Made by a program: the position numbers and the translations under genes | Notes under the pieces: model-generated | The model's database searches: none | Told to the model about the DNA's origin: nothing | Seen by the model: only the letters and a program-made list of their open reading frames with translations | Assembly: GCF_900199405.1 (NCBI RefSeq) | Contig: NZ_LT963430.1 | Location: 1,829,605-1,893,604, forward strand | Source of the DNA: Beduinella massiliensis | GTDB lineage: Bacteria; Bacillota; Clostridia; Christensenellales; Aristaeellaceae | Direction of reading: 5' to 3' | DNA: 64,000 bases | Shown here: piece by piece, positions 49,368 to 59,753 of the stretch | How positions within the stretch are numbered: the stretch's first letter is position 1 | Layout of the letters: the number at the start of each line of letters is the position of its first letter

Positions 49368-51767
49368 TCACCAGAACAGGGACGTCTGCTCCGGCGGCGT
49401 GGGGGACGGCTCCTGTGCGGGCGTAAGAAAGTCGAGTATGCCGCCCAGAAAGCCTTCGTAGGTCCACTGTGCCTGGGCGACCTGCGCGGCGCTTTGTCCC
49501 TCCAGCCACGTGCCTTCCTGAAGGAGCTCTTCGTGGATTGGGATGATGCGATAGGTATAAGTCACACCGACCTGTGCGCTTTCGTCCGTATAAGTCGCGG
49601 TGTTTCCCGCTTCCAGCACCATCTCGGTGAGCTGCTCGGAAGCGCCGTTTCCGCTTTCGCGCACGATGCGATAGCGTGCGTACTGGGCGGCGGTGAAGTT
49701 CAGCACGGGTTTTCCATTCTCCGCGTTCGTGATGTAGAAGTTCGTGGGCGCCAAGGGGGGATTCCAAACCGTGCTGACCTCATAGGGGCGGTTGGTTTCC
49801 AGGAACACCTCGCCGTAGCGATACTTCTCGGGCGTCATGTCGCTGGCCAGCATCGCGTTTCCCGTGAGCTCCATGGCGCGCCTATCCAGAGTGAGCCAGA
49901 CGAGCCCCTCGGGCTGCGTAAAGTCGGGAGATTCGCGGCCTTCGAGCGCTTTGGACAGAAACGCGGAGGCCAGCAGCGCAGTCTTTCCGCCGCCGGTGGT
50001 ACCATTGGGAATTTTATGCGTGCTGTCCGTCTTGTCAAAGCCCATCCAGGTCACGACCGCATACTCCGGGGTATACGCGGCCATCCAGATATCCCGGTTG
50101 CCGCCGGTCATGGAAACAGTGCCCGTCTTGCCGGCGACGGGAAAGCCGAGCGTGCGCAGTTTGGAGCCGGTGCCGCTGGCGGTTACGGTCTGCAGCAGGG
50201 AAGTCATCAGAAAGGCGTTCTGGCTGGAAATCGCCTGCACAGGCTGGGCGTCGTAGGCGTACACCGTGTTGCCGGCGCTGTCCACGATATGAGAGATCAC
50301 GTAGGGCTCGTGATAGACGCCGCCCGACGCGAACACTGCGTACGCGGCTGCAAGCTGGGTGGGCGTGACGCCGTACGCCATGGAGCCGAGCGCGAGGGAG
50401 AGGTTCTGATCCTTGCCGTCGGCCGTGATGCCGAAGCGGCTGAGATAGCTGCTGGCGGCGGGCAGACCGATCTCCTGCAAAAGACGGACGGCCGGCAGAT
50501 TCAGCGAGCTTTTGAGCGCCGATCGCATGCTGACACGGCCGTAGTATCTCCCGCTCGCGTTCTTCGGGGTATAGCCGTTAAAATCCCCCGGCTCGTCGAG
50601 CAGCACGCTGGCGGTCGTATAGCCAAGCTCCAGCGCAGGGCCATATACGGAAAGGGGCTTGAGCGCGGAGCCGGGCTGGCGCTCCATTTGAATGGCGCGG
50701 TTTAGGCCCCGACGCACGCTGTATTCGCGCCCACCGACCATCGCGACGACCGCGCCGGTCTTTACATCCACGACGCTGAGGGCGCTTTGCGCGGGCGTGC
50801 CGTCTTTTGCGTCATCCGGGAAATACGAGTCGTCCTCGTAGAGGGCATCCGCAATTTCCTGAAGGCGCGGCTGCAGGGTGGTGTAGATCTGATATCCGCC
50901 GCCCAGCAAGTCGTCTGAGGAGACGGAAAGAAGCGCTTCCGCCTCGCGCAGCGCCTCGTCCACGAACCAGCCGTAGGTATTCTCCTTGGGCTGGCGCTGA
51001 AGCACCCAAAGCGACGTATTTTCCGCCTCCTGCGCTTCCGCCTCGGTAACGAAGCCATTTTCAGCCATCGTGCGCAGAATATAGCTGCGTCGATTTCGAT
51101 TCGCTTCCGGCTTGATGTGCGGCGCGAAGGCGGAGGGGGCCTTGATGGTGGCGGCGAGCCCCGCCGCCTGTACGAGCGTCAGGTCCTCGACGTCGACTCC
51201 GAAATAGGTTTGCGCCGCGGCCTGAATGCCATAGGCGCCGTTTCCGAAGTAGATATAGTTGAGGTACATTTCCAGGATTTCATCCTTGGTGAAGTCCTGT
51301 TCGAGCTGCCATGCGAGGTAGACCTCCTCGAGCTTGCGGGAGAACGTCTTGTCGAGCGTCAGGTGCGTGAGCTTGACGAGCTGCTGCGTGATCGTGCTCG
51401 CGCCTTCGCGCAGGGAACGCGTCTTAATGTCATTTACGAGCGCGCCCGCGATGCGAACCAGGTCGAAGCCCGAATGCTTGTAAAAGCGCAGGTCCTCCGC
51501 CGCGATAAAAGCATCCTGCACGTGACGAGGGATGCGCGAGATCGGCACGACGGTGCGATTTTCCTGCGCCTGCAGCGTCTGTATCAGTTGGCCCTCCCCG
51601 TCGTAGACGAGGGAGGTTTGCTGCAAATTGAGGATCTTTTCAGGGTCGATCTTCTGCCAATTCGGCACGTCGAATGCGAAGTAAACAAAGGCAAAGCCGC
51701 CCACGCAGAGCACGAGCAGGCTAAGCAGCACGATCAGCGCAATGCGCACCGGCTTTTTTTTCATCAT
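49368..51767 (-). CDS. Class A penicillin-binding protein (GT51 transglycosylase + transpeptidase)
   Basis: A bifunctional peptidoglycan synthase. 799 aa with a membrane anchor (about 8-30); GT51 motifs EDLRFYKHSG (91-100) and GASTITQQLVK (122-132); and transpeptidase motifs SALK (Ser367 nucleophile), SLN (421-423) and KTG (547-549). A FnIII-like domain (about 665-745) and a short Pro-rich tail close the protein. ATGATG at 51767/51764 with GGAGGG upstream. Its 3' end lies 2 bases from the glycosyltransferase stop. It is divergent from the FtsH-like gene. Confidence 0.94.
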   Translation of the reverse strand: MMKKKPVRIALIVLLSLLVLCVGGFAFVYFAFDVPNWQKIDPEKILNLQQTSLVYDGEGQLIQTLQAQENRTVVPISRIPRHVQDAFIAAEDLRFYKHSGFDLVRIAGALVNDIKTRSLREGASTITQQLVKLTHLTLDKTFSRKLEEVYLAWQLEQDFTKDEILEMYLNYIYFGNGAYGIQAAAQTYFGVDVEDLTLVQAAGLAATIKAPSAFAPHIKPEANRNRRSYILRTMAENGFVTEAEAQEAENTSLWVLQRQPKENTYGWFVDEALREAEALLSVSSDDLLGGGYQIYTTLQPRLQEIADALYEDDSYFPDDAKDGTPAQSALSVVDVKTGAVVAMVGGREYSVRRGLNRAIQMERQPGSALKPLSVYGPALELGYTTASVLLDEPGDFNGYTPKNASGRYYGRVSMRSALKSSLNLPAVRLLQEIGLPAASSYLSRFGITADGKDQNLSLALGSMAYGVTPTQLAAAYAVFASGGVYHEPYVISHIVDSAGNTVYAYDAQPVQAISSQNAFLMTSLLQTVTASGTGSKLRTLGFPVAGKTGTVSMTGGNRDIWMAAYTPEYAVVTWMGFDKTDSTHKIPNGTTGGGKTALLASAFLSKALEGRESPDFTQPEGLVWLTLDRRAMELTGNAMLASDMTPEKYRYGEVFLETNRPYEVSTVWNPPLAPTNFYITNAENGKPVLNFTAAQYARYRIVRESGNGASEQLTEMVLEAGNTATYTDESAQVGVTYTYRIIPIHEELLQEGTWLEGQSAAQVAQAQWTYEGFLGGILDFLTPAQEPSPTPPEQTSLFW

Positions 51768-51908
51768 GCGCCCCTCCAAACAAGCTAAGGACAGTTTCAC
51801 CTGCGCTAGGGAACATTACACAGCCAGTATTTGGCCATGGACGCGGCGGCTTATAGACGGTATAATGTGTGCATTCATTTGTGATGAAATTATAATGAGG
51901 TGGCAAAT

Positions 51909-53441
51909 GTGAGAAATCAATCCAGCCGCGTGGCGAGAAACGTTCTGCTCCTGGTAGCTGCTGGGCTGTTCGCGGCCGCGCTGTTTTACGCGCTGCCGGG
52001 TTCGGCCATGCCGGCCCGGGAGACGGTAACCCGTCTGCTCGTGGGCGCGCTGCTCGTAGGTACGATGATCGCGATTCTGCGCTCCCCCGGGCGCGCACGG
52101 GCGGGCATGGCGAAAGCATCGGCGATGGACGTGGCGGAGGCGTCCCCGTCGCTTCGTTTTACCGACGTAGCCGCGAACGAGGAAGCGCTCTCTTCGCTTA
52201 AATCGCTTGCGCATGCGCTAAAAAATCCGGAGCTTTACGGCAGGTTCGGCGCGCGCATTCCGCGCGGCGTGCTGCTTTACGGCCCGCCGGGCACAGGAAA
52301 GACGCTGATGGCCAAGGCGCTGGCGGGCGAAGCGGGCGTGCCGTTTTACGCGGTATCGGGCTCCGACTTCGTGCAGGTCTACGTGGGCGTGGGCGCGGCG
52401 CGCGTGCGCGACCTGTTTACGAAGGCGAAGAAGGCGGGGCGCGCGGTGATCTTCATCGATGAGATCGACGCGCTGGGCAAGCGGCGCGACGGCGCGTCGA
52501 GCGACGAACGCGAGCAGACGCTGAACGCCCTGCTCACGCAGATGAACGGCTTTGAAGAAAACAGCGGCATCGTCGTGCTGGCGGCGACGAACCGCATCGA
52601 CACGCTGGATGAGGCGCTGCTGCGTCCCGGACGTTTCGACCGCCACATCGCGGTGAATCTGCCGGGCAGGGAGCAGCGCGAGCGGATTCTGACGCTGCAT
52701 GCGAAGGGCAAGCCTTTTTGCGGGGAGATCGACTGGAACGCGCTCTCTCAGGATACCGTAGGCTTCAGCGGCGCGAAGCTGGAGAGCATGCTCAATGAAG
52801 CCGCGATCTACGCCGTGCAGCGCGGCGCGGAAAAGATCGAAGAGGCGGACGTACGCCGCGCGTTTTCGACGCAGCTCGTGGGCGAGGAGCGCGTTGGCGG
52901 CGTCCTGTCCGAACGCGAGCGGCGGGTGACGGCCGTTCACGAGGCGGGCCACGCGCTGCTGACCCTGCTGCTGATGCCGCGAAGCCGCCTGAGCGCGGTG
53001 AGCATCATCCCCAGCGTGAACGGCGCGGGCGGCTACAGCATGGCCGTGCCGCCGGACAGCGCCTTCGTCTCGCGCGAGGAGCTATGGGCGAACCTCGCGG
53101 TAGCGCTGGGCGGCCGCGCGGCGGAGCGCATTTTACTGGGCGAGGACGCCGTGACAAACGGCGCGGCGAACGACCTGGAGCGCGCAACGCAGATGGCGGC
53201 AGCGGCCTGCCTCTCCTGGGGAATGGACGAAGAGGTAGGGTGCGTCGCGGTACACGCCCTGCCCAGGGAAATGGCGGCAGGAGAACGCGAGCGCGAGGCG
53301 GTGGAACGGACGCTGAAAAATGCCATGGCGCTCGCGGAACGGACGCTGCTGCAAAGGAAGGAAACGCTTGAGCGCGTCGCGGCGGAGCTGCTCCTGCGCG
53401 AGCGCATGACGGGCGAAGAGGTGCGCGCGCTCGTCGTTTAA
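51909..53441 (+). CDS. ftsH: Short FtsH-type membrane AAA metalloprotease
   Basis: An ATP-dependent zinc protease. 510 aa against about 600-650 in standard FtsH. Two membrane helices (about 11-29 and 39-57) are separated by a loop of about 10 residues, so the usual 70-80 residue extracytoplasmic domain is missing. Walker A GPPGTGKT (125-132), pore motif VYVGVG, Walker B IFIDEIDA (181-188), the second region of homology NRIDTLDEALLRPGRFDR, HEAGH zinc site (344-348) and the third ligand Asp422 are intact, so it should be active. GTG start with GAGGTGG upstream. Probably a specialised paralogue. Confidence 0.88.
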   Translation: MRNQSSRVARNVLLLVAAGLFAAALFYALPGSAMPARETVTRLLVGALLVGTMIAILRSPGRARAGMAKASAMDVAEASPSLRFTDVAANEEALSSLKSLAHALKNPELYGRFGARIPRGVLLYGPPGTGKTLMAKALAGEAGVPFYAVSGSDFVQVYVGVGAARVRDLFTKAKKAGRAVIFIDEIDALGKRRDGASSDEREQTLNALLTQMNGFEENSGIVVLAATNRIDTLDEALLRPGRFDRHIAVNLPGREQRERILTLHAKGKPFCGEIDWNALSQDTVGFSGAKLESMLNEAAIYAVQRGAEKIEEADVRRAFSTQLVGEERVGGVLSERERRVTAVHEAGHALLTLLLMPRSRLSAVSIIPSVNGAGGYSMAVPPDSAFVSREELWANLAVALGGRAAERILLGEDAVTNGAANDLERATQMAAAACLSWGMDEEVGCVAVHALPREMAAGEREREAVERTLKNAMALAERTLLQRKETLERVAAELLLRERMTGEEVRALVV

Positions 53442-53508
53442 GCGCAAGGCTTACGAGCGTCTTTATCGCGGCGAAGCGAACAGCTACGACGATTACAGCG
53501 CTTTTCAG

Positions 53509-53570
53509 GCAAAGGCTATCCGAAGATGACGGCAAACGCCGTCCTGTCTTTCGGATAGCCTTTGCACTTT
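53509..53570 (+). terminator. Long hairpin terminator after ftsH
   Basis: GCAAAGGCTATCCGAA and TTCGGATAGCCTTTGC (53509-53524 with 53550-53565) plus inner ACGGC/GCCGT pairing; CTTTTT follows. Confidence 0.85.
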
Positions 53571-53617
53571 TTGGCGAACGATTCCCGCGTTGACGACATA
53601 ACTAGACCTTTTTCGTG

Positions 53618-53647
53618 GAAGGATATGGGCGGATGCATACGGAAACA
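53618..53647 (+). promoter_or_regulatory. Sigma-H-like promoter of the spoIIA operon
   Basis: GAAGGATAT (53618-53626) matches the sigma-H -35 consensus RnAGGAWWW. After 12 bases, ACGGAAACA (53639-53647) matches 7 of 9 of RnnGAATWW. Sigma-H transcribes spoIIA in Bacillus. Confidence 0.5.
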
Positions 53648-53679
53648 AACACAATCACCAGAGCGGAGGAGGCAAGGTT

Positions 53680-53985
53680 ATGCTCAAACACAAAAAGCAG
53701 CGGGATACGCTGGTCGTGTGCCTGGAAGGCGAGCTGGACCATCACTGTGCGCAGACGGTCCGCCAGGAGCTGGACCAGCTCATCGAAGATGAACGGGTGC
53801 GCAACCTCGTCATCGATATGCAGGGGCTGACGTTCATGGACAGCTCGGGTATCGGCGTGCTGATCGGGCGTTACCGCACGATCAGCAGGCGCGACGGGCG
53901 CATGGCTGTGCGCAACATGAGCCCGCACGTTGAGCGAATTTTTCAGCTCTCAGGGCTGCAGCGCATCATCGAAAAAGTGCGATAA
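53680..53985 (+). CDS. spoIIAA: Anti-sigma F factor antagonist
   Basis: Releases sigma F from SpoIIAB in the forespore. A 101 aa STAS-domain protein with the phosphorylation site MDSSGIGVLIGRY (Asp54, Ser55) at 53-65, the residue phosphorylated by SpoIIAB. The C-terminal MSPHVERIFQLSGLQRIIE matches Bacillus SpoIIAA closely. A strong GGAGGAGGCAAGG precedes the ATG. First gene of spoIIA, 17 bases before spoIIAB. Confidence 0.95.
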   Translation: MLKHKKQRDTLVVCLEGELDHHCAQTVRQELDQLIEDERVRNLVIDMQGLTFMDSSGIGVLIGRYRTISRRDGRMAVRNMSPHVERIFQLSGLQRIIEKVR

Positions 53986-54002
53986 CACGGGAGGAAGGGA
54001 TT

Positions 54003-54437
54003 ATGGTGAAACAGAACAGCATGCGGCTCGAGTTCCTCGGCTGCGCACAGAACGAGTCCTTCGCGCGCGTGGTCATCAGCGCCTTCGCCGTGCAGCTAAG
54101 CCCGACGATCGAGGAAATCGCGGACATCAAGACGGCGGTGAGCGAGGCGGTGACGAACGCCATCGTGCACGCCTACGTGGGCACGCAGGGCACGGTCGTC
54201 ATGAGCGCGCGCATAGAGGGGGAGCACGAGATGAGCGTGACCATCGAGGACCACGGAAAGGGCATCGCGGATGTGGAAAAGGCCATGCAGCCCTTTTACA
54301 CCACGCAGCCGGAGATGGAGCGCTCGGGCATGGGCTTTGCGGTAATGCAGACGTTCATGGACACGCTGGAGGTCACGTCCAGACCCGGCGAAGGCACCTG
54401 CGTGCACATGACGAAACGCTTTGGCGCCGGGGAGTGA
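54003..54437 (+). CDS. spoIIAB: Anti-sigma F factor / SpoIIAA kinase
   Basis: Binds and holds sigma F and phosphorylates SpoIIAA. 144 aa, GHKL ATPase fold with the N box EAVTNAIVHAY (48-58), G1 box DHGKGIAD (82-89) and G2 region ERSGMGFAVMQTFMD (105-119). The TGA stop overlaps or abuts the start of sigF. Standard gene order for endospore formers. Confidence 0.95.
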   Translation: MVKQNSMRLEFLGCAQNESFARVVISAFAVQLSPTIEEIADIKTAVSEAVTNAIVHAYVGTQGTVVMSARIEGEHEMSVTIEDHGKGIADVEKAMQPFYTTQPEMERSGMGFAVMQTFMDTLEVTSRPGEGTCVHMTKRFGAGE

Positions 54438-54442
54438 CGCGC

Positions 54443-55180
54443 GTGGCCGGTGTGCTTTCACACGAAGAGGCCATGCATCTCATAAAACTGGCACAATCCG
54501 GGGATTCGCAGGCGCTTGAGCGCATGGTCAGCGCGAATCTGGCGCTGGTGCGCTCTATTTGTGCGCGCTTTGCGGGCCGGGGGTGCGAGATGGAGGAGCT
54601 GTATCAGTTAGGGGCTCTGGGGCTTGTCAAGGCCATCAAGAACTTTAGGCTGGATCTGAACGTACGCTTTTCCACCTACGCCGTGCCGATGATCATGGGG
54701 GAAATACGAAGGTTTCTGCGTGACGACGGGACGATCACCGTATCGCGCAGGCTGAAGGAAACCGCGGCGCACGCCGCAAAGGCCGCGGAGCTGCTGCGTC
54801 AGCAGCTGCTGCGCGAGCCGACGATCAGCGAAATCGCCAAGGTCCTGCGCTGTGACGAGCAGGAGCTGACGATGGCGCTGGAAAGCAGCTATGGCGTCGT
54901 CTCCATGGACGCGCCGATCGGAGAGGAGGACGGCGGCACGCTTTGGGACGTCGTCGGGGAAGAACAGGAAGGCGCGATTGACCGTTTCGCCCTGCGAGAG
55001 GAGATCGATAAGCTGCCGGAGCGGGATCGAAAGCTCATCGTCCTGCGCTACTTCCGCGACAAGACGCAGACGCAGACCGCGCAGGAGCTGGGCATGACGC
55101 AGGTGCAGGTTTCCCGCCAGGAGGCGCGCATCCTGCGGCGCATCCGGGAGGCGATGCTGCCGGGCGCGAAGGAAGCGTAG
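54443..55180 (+). CDS. sigF: Forespore-specific sigma factor F
   Basis: Directs the first forespore-specific transcription. 245 aa with region 2 (LVRSICARFAGRGCEMEELYQLGALGLVKAIKNF, RFSTYAVPMIMGEIRRFLRDD), region 3 (ETAAHAAKAAELLRQ...) and region 4 with HTH TQTAQELGMTQVQVSRQEARIL. GTG 54443 is chosen for GGGGAG 8 bases before it; GTG 54434, 54452 and ATG 54473 are alternatives. Last gene of the operon; the terminator is at 55194. Confidence 0.95.
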   Translation: MAGVLSHEEAMHLIKLAQSGDSQALERMVSANLALVRSICARFAGRGCEMEELYQLGALGLVKAIKNFRLDLNVRFSTYAVPMIMGEIRRFLRDDGTITVSRRLKETAAHAAKAAELLRQQLLREPTISEIAKVLRCDEQELTMALESSYGVVSMDAPIGEEDGGTLWDVVGEEQEGAIDRFALREEIDKLPERDRKLIVLRYFRDKTQTQTAQELGMTQVQVSRQEARILRRIREAMLPGAKEA

Positions 55181-55193
55181 GAACATAGATACA

Positions 55194-55235
55194 GGGACGC
55201 GGGCGCCGCTGTGACAGGCGGTCCCGCTTTTTTGT
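55194..55235 (+). terminator. spoIIA operon terminator
   Basis: GGGAC (55194-55198) and GTCCC (55221-55225) enclose GC-rich pairing, then GCTTTTTTG. Confidence 0.75.
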
Positions 55236-55327
55236 TGCAGTAATGGAGCCTGCGCGAAAACGAGGGGTGCGGGCACTGCCGCTTCGTGCAGGTTGGGAGC
55301 TCTTTTGTACCACTGAGTTAAAAAGAC

Positions 55328-55356
55328 TTGAACGAGAAGAAAAAGCTCCGTACAAT
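55328..55356 (+). promoter_or_regulatory. Sigma-A promoter of the LytTR-DUF3021 operon
   Basis: TTGAAC (55328-55333), 17 bases, TACAAT (55351-55356). Confidence 0.75.
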
Positions 55357-55397
55357 AAGGCTGTAGCTACGAAATAGAGGCTTGGGGGGAATGAACT

Positions 55398-55838
55398 GTG
55401 AAGATAACCATCGATGAAAGCCCGGACGCCGCGCAGATCGAGGTAAGCGTCCGCTGCCCCAGGATGGACGAGCAGGTGCTTCGGATGCTGGCGCTGCTGC
55501 GCGCGTTCGATCAGAAGATCACCGGCGTCAGGGAGGGACAGACGTTCATCCTGGAGGCGCGCGACATCCTGTATGCGGATTCCGTGGACAAAAAGACGTT
55601 TCTCTATACGGCGGATGGAGTGTTTGAGACGCCGCTTAGGCTTTACGAGTTGGAGGAACGGCTGGGGCCCAGCGACTTTTTTCGTGCGTCCAAGGCCGTC
55701 GTGGTGAACTTCGGACAGATTCGTTCGCTGCGACCGGAGTTTGGCGGCCGGATGCTGGCGACCCTGACGAACGGGGAAATCGTATACGTATCCAGGCAAT
55801 ACGTTCCGGTCATCAAGGAAAAATTGGGATTGAGGTGA
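55398..55838 (+). CDS. LytTR-domain DNA-binding regulator
   Basis: 146 aa. Residues 1-45 form a small N-terminal part; 47-146 a LytTR domain (DILYADSVDKKTFLYT, FFRASKAVVVNFGQIRSLRPE, VSRQYVPVIKEKLG). No receiver domain, so it is not a classical response regulator. It is paired with a DUF3021 membrane protein 5 bases downstream, as often seen in Firmicutes, where the membrane protein probably controls the regulator. Targets are unknown, probably its own operon. Confidence 0.92.
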   Translation: MKITIDESPDAAQIEVSVRCPRMDEQVLRMLALLRAFDQKITGVREGQTFILEARDILYADSVDKKTFLYTADGVFETPLRLYELEERLGPSDFFRASKAVVVNFGQIRSLRPEFGGRMLATLTNGEIVYVSRQYVPVIKEKLGLR

Positions 55839-55843
55839 TTTAG

Positions 55844-56296
55844 ATGAAGAAATGGTTCCGTCATTCGATGGAATGGAAGGCGGGGGCGTCCCTTTCCTAT
55901 ACGGCGGCAGTATTGATCTACGCGGTCGTCAGCCTGCTGCTCGGCGAAAAAAACGTGTCGATTACGGTTCTTTTCGAGCTGCTAGCATTGTGCCTGGCAG
56001 GATCGCTCCTGCAGTACGTCGCCTTTACGGACGCAGTGATCAAGAAGATGCGCTATAGCCTGCGGATGGTCGTGTTTACCCTGCCGTTCCTCGCGCTGAT
56101 GACGCTCTGCGCGGTCATCTTTGACTGGTTTCCCAAGGGCGAGCCCTTTGCCTGGGTGACGTTTTTCGTCATTTTCGTGCTCGCATTGGCCGGATTTACG
56201 GCGGGGTTTGAGATCTATTACCGCGCGTCGGGCAGGCGTTACGACGGACTGCTGGGGGAATACCGCGCCAAAAAGGAGCGGGAAAAGAGGGAATAG
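55844..56296 (+). CDS. DUF3021 membrane protein, partner of LytTR regulator
   Basis: 150 aa with four predicted helices (about 17-35, 40-62, 72-95, 105-125) and a basic C-terminal tail. Family pattern of DUF3021. It probably acts as a membrane anchor or antagonist of the upstream LytTR protein. The role is inferred from repeated co-occurrence of the two families. Confidence 0.88.
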   Translation: MKKWFRHSMEWKAGASLSYTAAVLIYAVVSLLLGEKNVSITVLFELLALCLAGSLLQYVAFTDAVIKKMRYSLRMVVFTLPFLALMTLCAVIFDWFPKGEPFAWVTFFVIFVLALAGFTAGFEIYYRASGRRYDGLLGEYRAKKEREKRE

Positions 56297-56348
56297 CGGC
56301 GGGCGCGTCGAATGTGCAGGGCATGAATTTTGAGACGAGGTGGAGCGC

Positions 56349-57002
56349 ATGCCCTTCCCGATGGTACACCTTTGCATCGCGGACGAGATGCTGAGGCGCG
56401 GCTTTGAGGCAGATGATCCGGCACAATTTTTGCTGGGCGCGGTTGCGCCGGATTCGGTGCACTTCCGCGAAGGCTACGACCCTGCCATGAAGGAAATAAG
56501 CCATCTGTGGGTGGGCAGCGGGTCGCGCTGGGGCGTCACGCTGGACAGCGGGCGCTGGTATCAAAACACGAAGACGTTTTGGCAGACCCATCGCGGCGAT
56601 GCGCAGAGGGATTTCATCGCAGGTTATTGTACGCACGTCTTCACGGACTGGCTCAACGACGCGCGCATCTGGAAGCCGTTCAGGCTGAAAAATGAAGGGT
56701 GTATGGATGCGTATGGGGCCGATCGTTACCACGAGGAAGCGCTGATGACGGATTATGCGCTGTACCTGAAAAGCCCCCGCAGATGGGGAATTTTTGAAGG
56801 ACTGGCAAAGGCCCATGGATGCGACCTGGCCGGACTGGTCTTTTCAGAGGATATCGCGCGCATGCAGAACTCCCTTTTGCACGAGCAGTTTGTAGATCGA
56901 ACGGCGGGTAAACCGGAGGATTTCATTTACTGCACGCTGCAAATGGTTGAAGCGCTGATCGAGGAGGCGAGCCGGGAAATCCCCGGATACCTTGCGGAAT
57001 GA
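56349..57002 (+). CDS. Zinc-dependent phospholipase C-like protein
   Basis: 217 aa, starting MPFPMVHLCIADEML. The pattern is that of the PF00882 group: an early His (His7), LLGAVAPDSVHFR with Asp and His near 27-39, a His/Tyr-rich middle, and the helix AGYCTHVFTDWLND near 94-107 (His99 with Asp103 and Asp107). Phospholipase or related hydrolase activity is inferred; many members are uncharacterised. No signal peptide. GAGGTGGAGCGC precedes ATG 56349. Last chromosomal gene before the integrated element. Confidence 0.75.
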   Translation: MPFPMVHLCIADEMLRRGFEADDPAQFLLGAVAPDSVHFREGYDPAMKEISHLWVGSGSRWGVTLDSGRWYQNTKTFWQTHRGDAQRDFIAGYCTHVFTDWLNDARIWKPFRLKNEGCMDAYGADRYHEEALMTDYALYLKSPRRWGIFEGLAKAHGCDLAGLVFSEDIARMQNSLLHEQFVDRTAGKPEDFIYCTLQMVEALIEEASREIPGYLAE

Positions 57003-57086
57003 AGCGCTTGGATCAAGGCTGGAATGCAAAAAAACAGAGGCTGCAAAAGGGCAGCACTCATAAAACAGCATAAGAATGTTTTCGGG

Positions 57087-59026
<1,940 letters not shown>

Positions 59027-59080
59027 TCCGTTCCCGTCCTTTCCTCTGAAATCGCTGTTGATAGTTTCGCAGCAAGCATA

Positions 59081-59100
59081 GGGAACGGATAGCCGTTCCC
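59081..59100. repeat. Hairpin between TnpW-like gene and mobC
   Basis: GGGAACGGATAGCCGTTCCC: 8-base arms and a 4-base loop, no T-run. It lies where a relaxase gene would normally be. Confidence 0.6.
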
Positions 59101-59156
59101 GTAAAATGCCCGTCTGCCGCCGCTGCATTTTGCTTGTTGGGAAGTATCCCAAACCC

Positions 59157-59498
59157 TCATTTACGAAGCCCCTTGAATTGCAGAAGCAGCCGCCGTTCCA
59201 ATCTCCAAACTTCTTCCATGACACGCTTTAACTCGTCCATGTCGTCAGCGTAAATCTGCCCTGTTTCATTGATACGCTTTGCAATCTGATTGATGTTTAC
59301 GCCTATCCTTTGAAGCTGCGCGGTATGCGCTTTGATGTCCTGCATATCCAGTTGGATAATGTACCCGTCAATGAGCATTTTTCGGGAATAGGCGGACAGA
59401 TTGATTGTCGGTATCTGCCGCATTTTGTCCTCAATCAATGCCCGTTCTTCCTCTGTTACCCGCACAATGATTTGTACGTTCCGTTTTCTGTTTTCCAT
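59157..59498 (-). CDS. MobC-like relaxosome accessory protein
   Basis: 113 aa. A ribbon-helix-helix-like N-terminus (RNVQIIVRVTEEERALIEDK) and the MobC pattern INQIAKRINETGQIY near 69-83. MobC helps the relaxase at oriT. The relaxase gene, normally directly downstream, is absent; the next 130 bases hold only a hairpin. ATG 59498 has AAAGGAGAA 8 bases upstream (ATG 59504 is too close). Confidence 0.85.
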   Translation of the reverse strand: MENRKRNVQIIVRVTEEERALIEDKMRQIPTINLSAYSRKMLIDGYIIQLDMQDIKAHTAQLQRIGVNINQIAKRINETGQIYADDMDELKRVMEEVWRLERRLLLQFKGLRK

Positions 59499-59753
59499 TG
59501 GCATTTCTCCTTTCACTACCTACAACACCACACAGGGAGGTTTTGCCGAAGTTTTTAGAAAAATTTAAGAAAAAATTTCTCTCACTTCCTACTACGGAGA
59601 ACAAGCTGAAAATGCCAAAGACACGAAAAAGAAAAACGCTGCAATCTCAAAGAGATTACAACGCTTATTTCATGTCTGTTCAATTTTTTAGAGACTTCCT
59701 ATGTGCTGGTAATATTCCGCAAAGTCGTTAGCCTTTTTGCTTTGTTCAGTGTA
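59499..59753. other. AT-rich gap upstream of mobC, possible oriT region
   Basis: Contains repeats of CTACCTACAACACCACAC / CTTCCTACTACGG type near 59514-59596 that could belong to an oriT, and a minus-strand terminator (59622-59663). An ORF of 77 codons on plus lacks similarity and is not called. Confidence 0.35.
59622..59663 (-). terminator. Terminator of the WYL regulator gene
   Basis: Stem GTTGTAATCTC / GAGATTGCAGC on minus, followed by GTTTTTCTTTTT. Confidence 0.8.

Noticed and set aside
49362-50705. ORF of 447 codons on plus, antisense to the class A PBP
   Set aside because: Shadow ORF; all PBP motifs are on minus.
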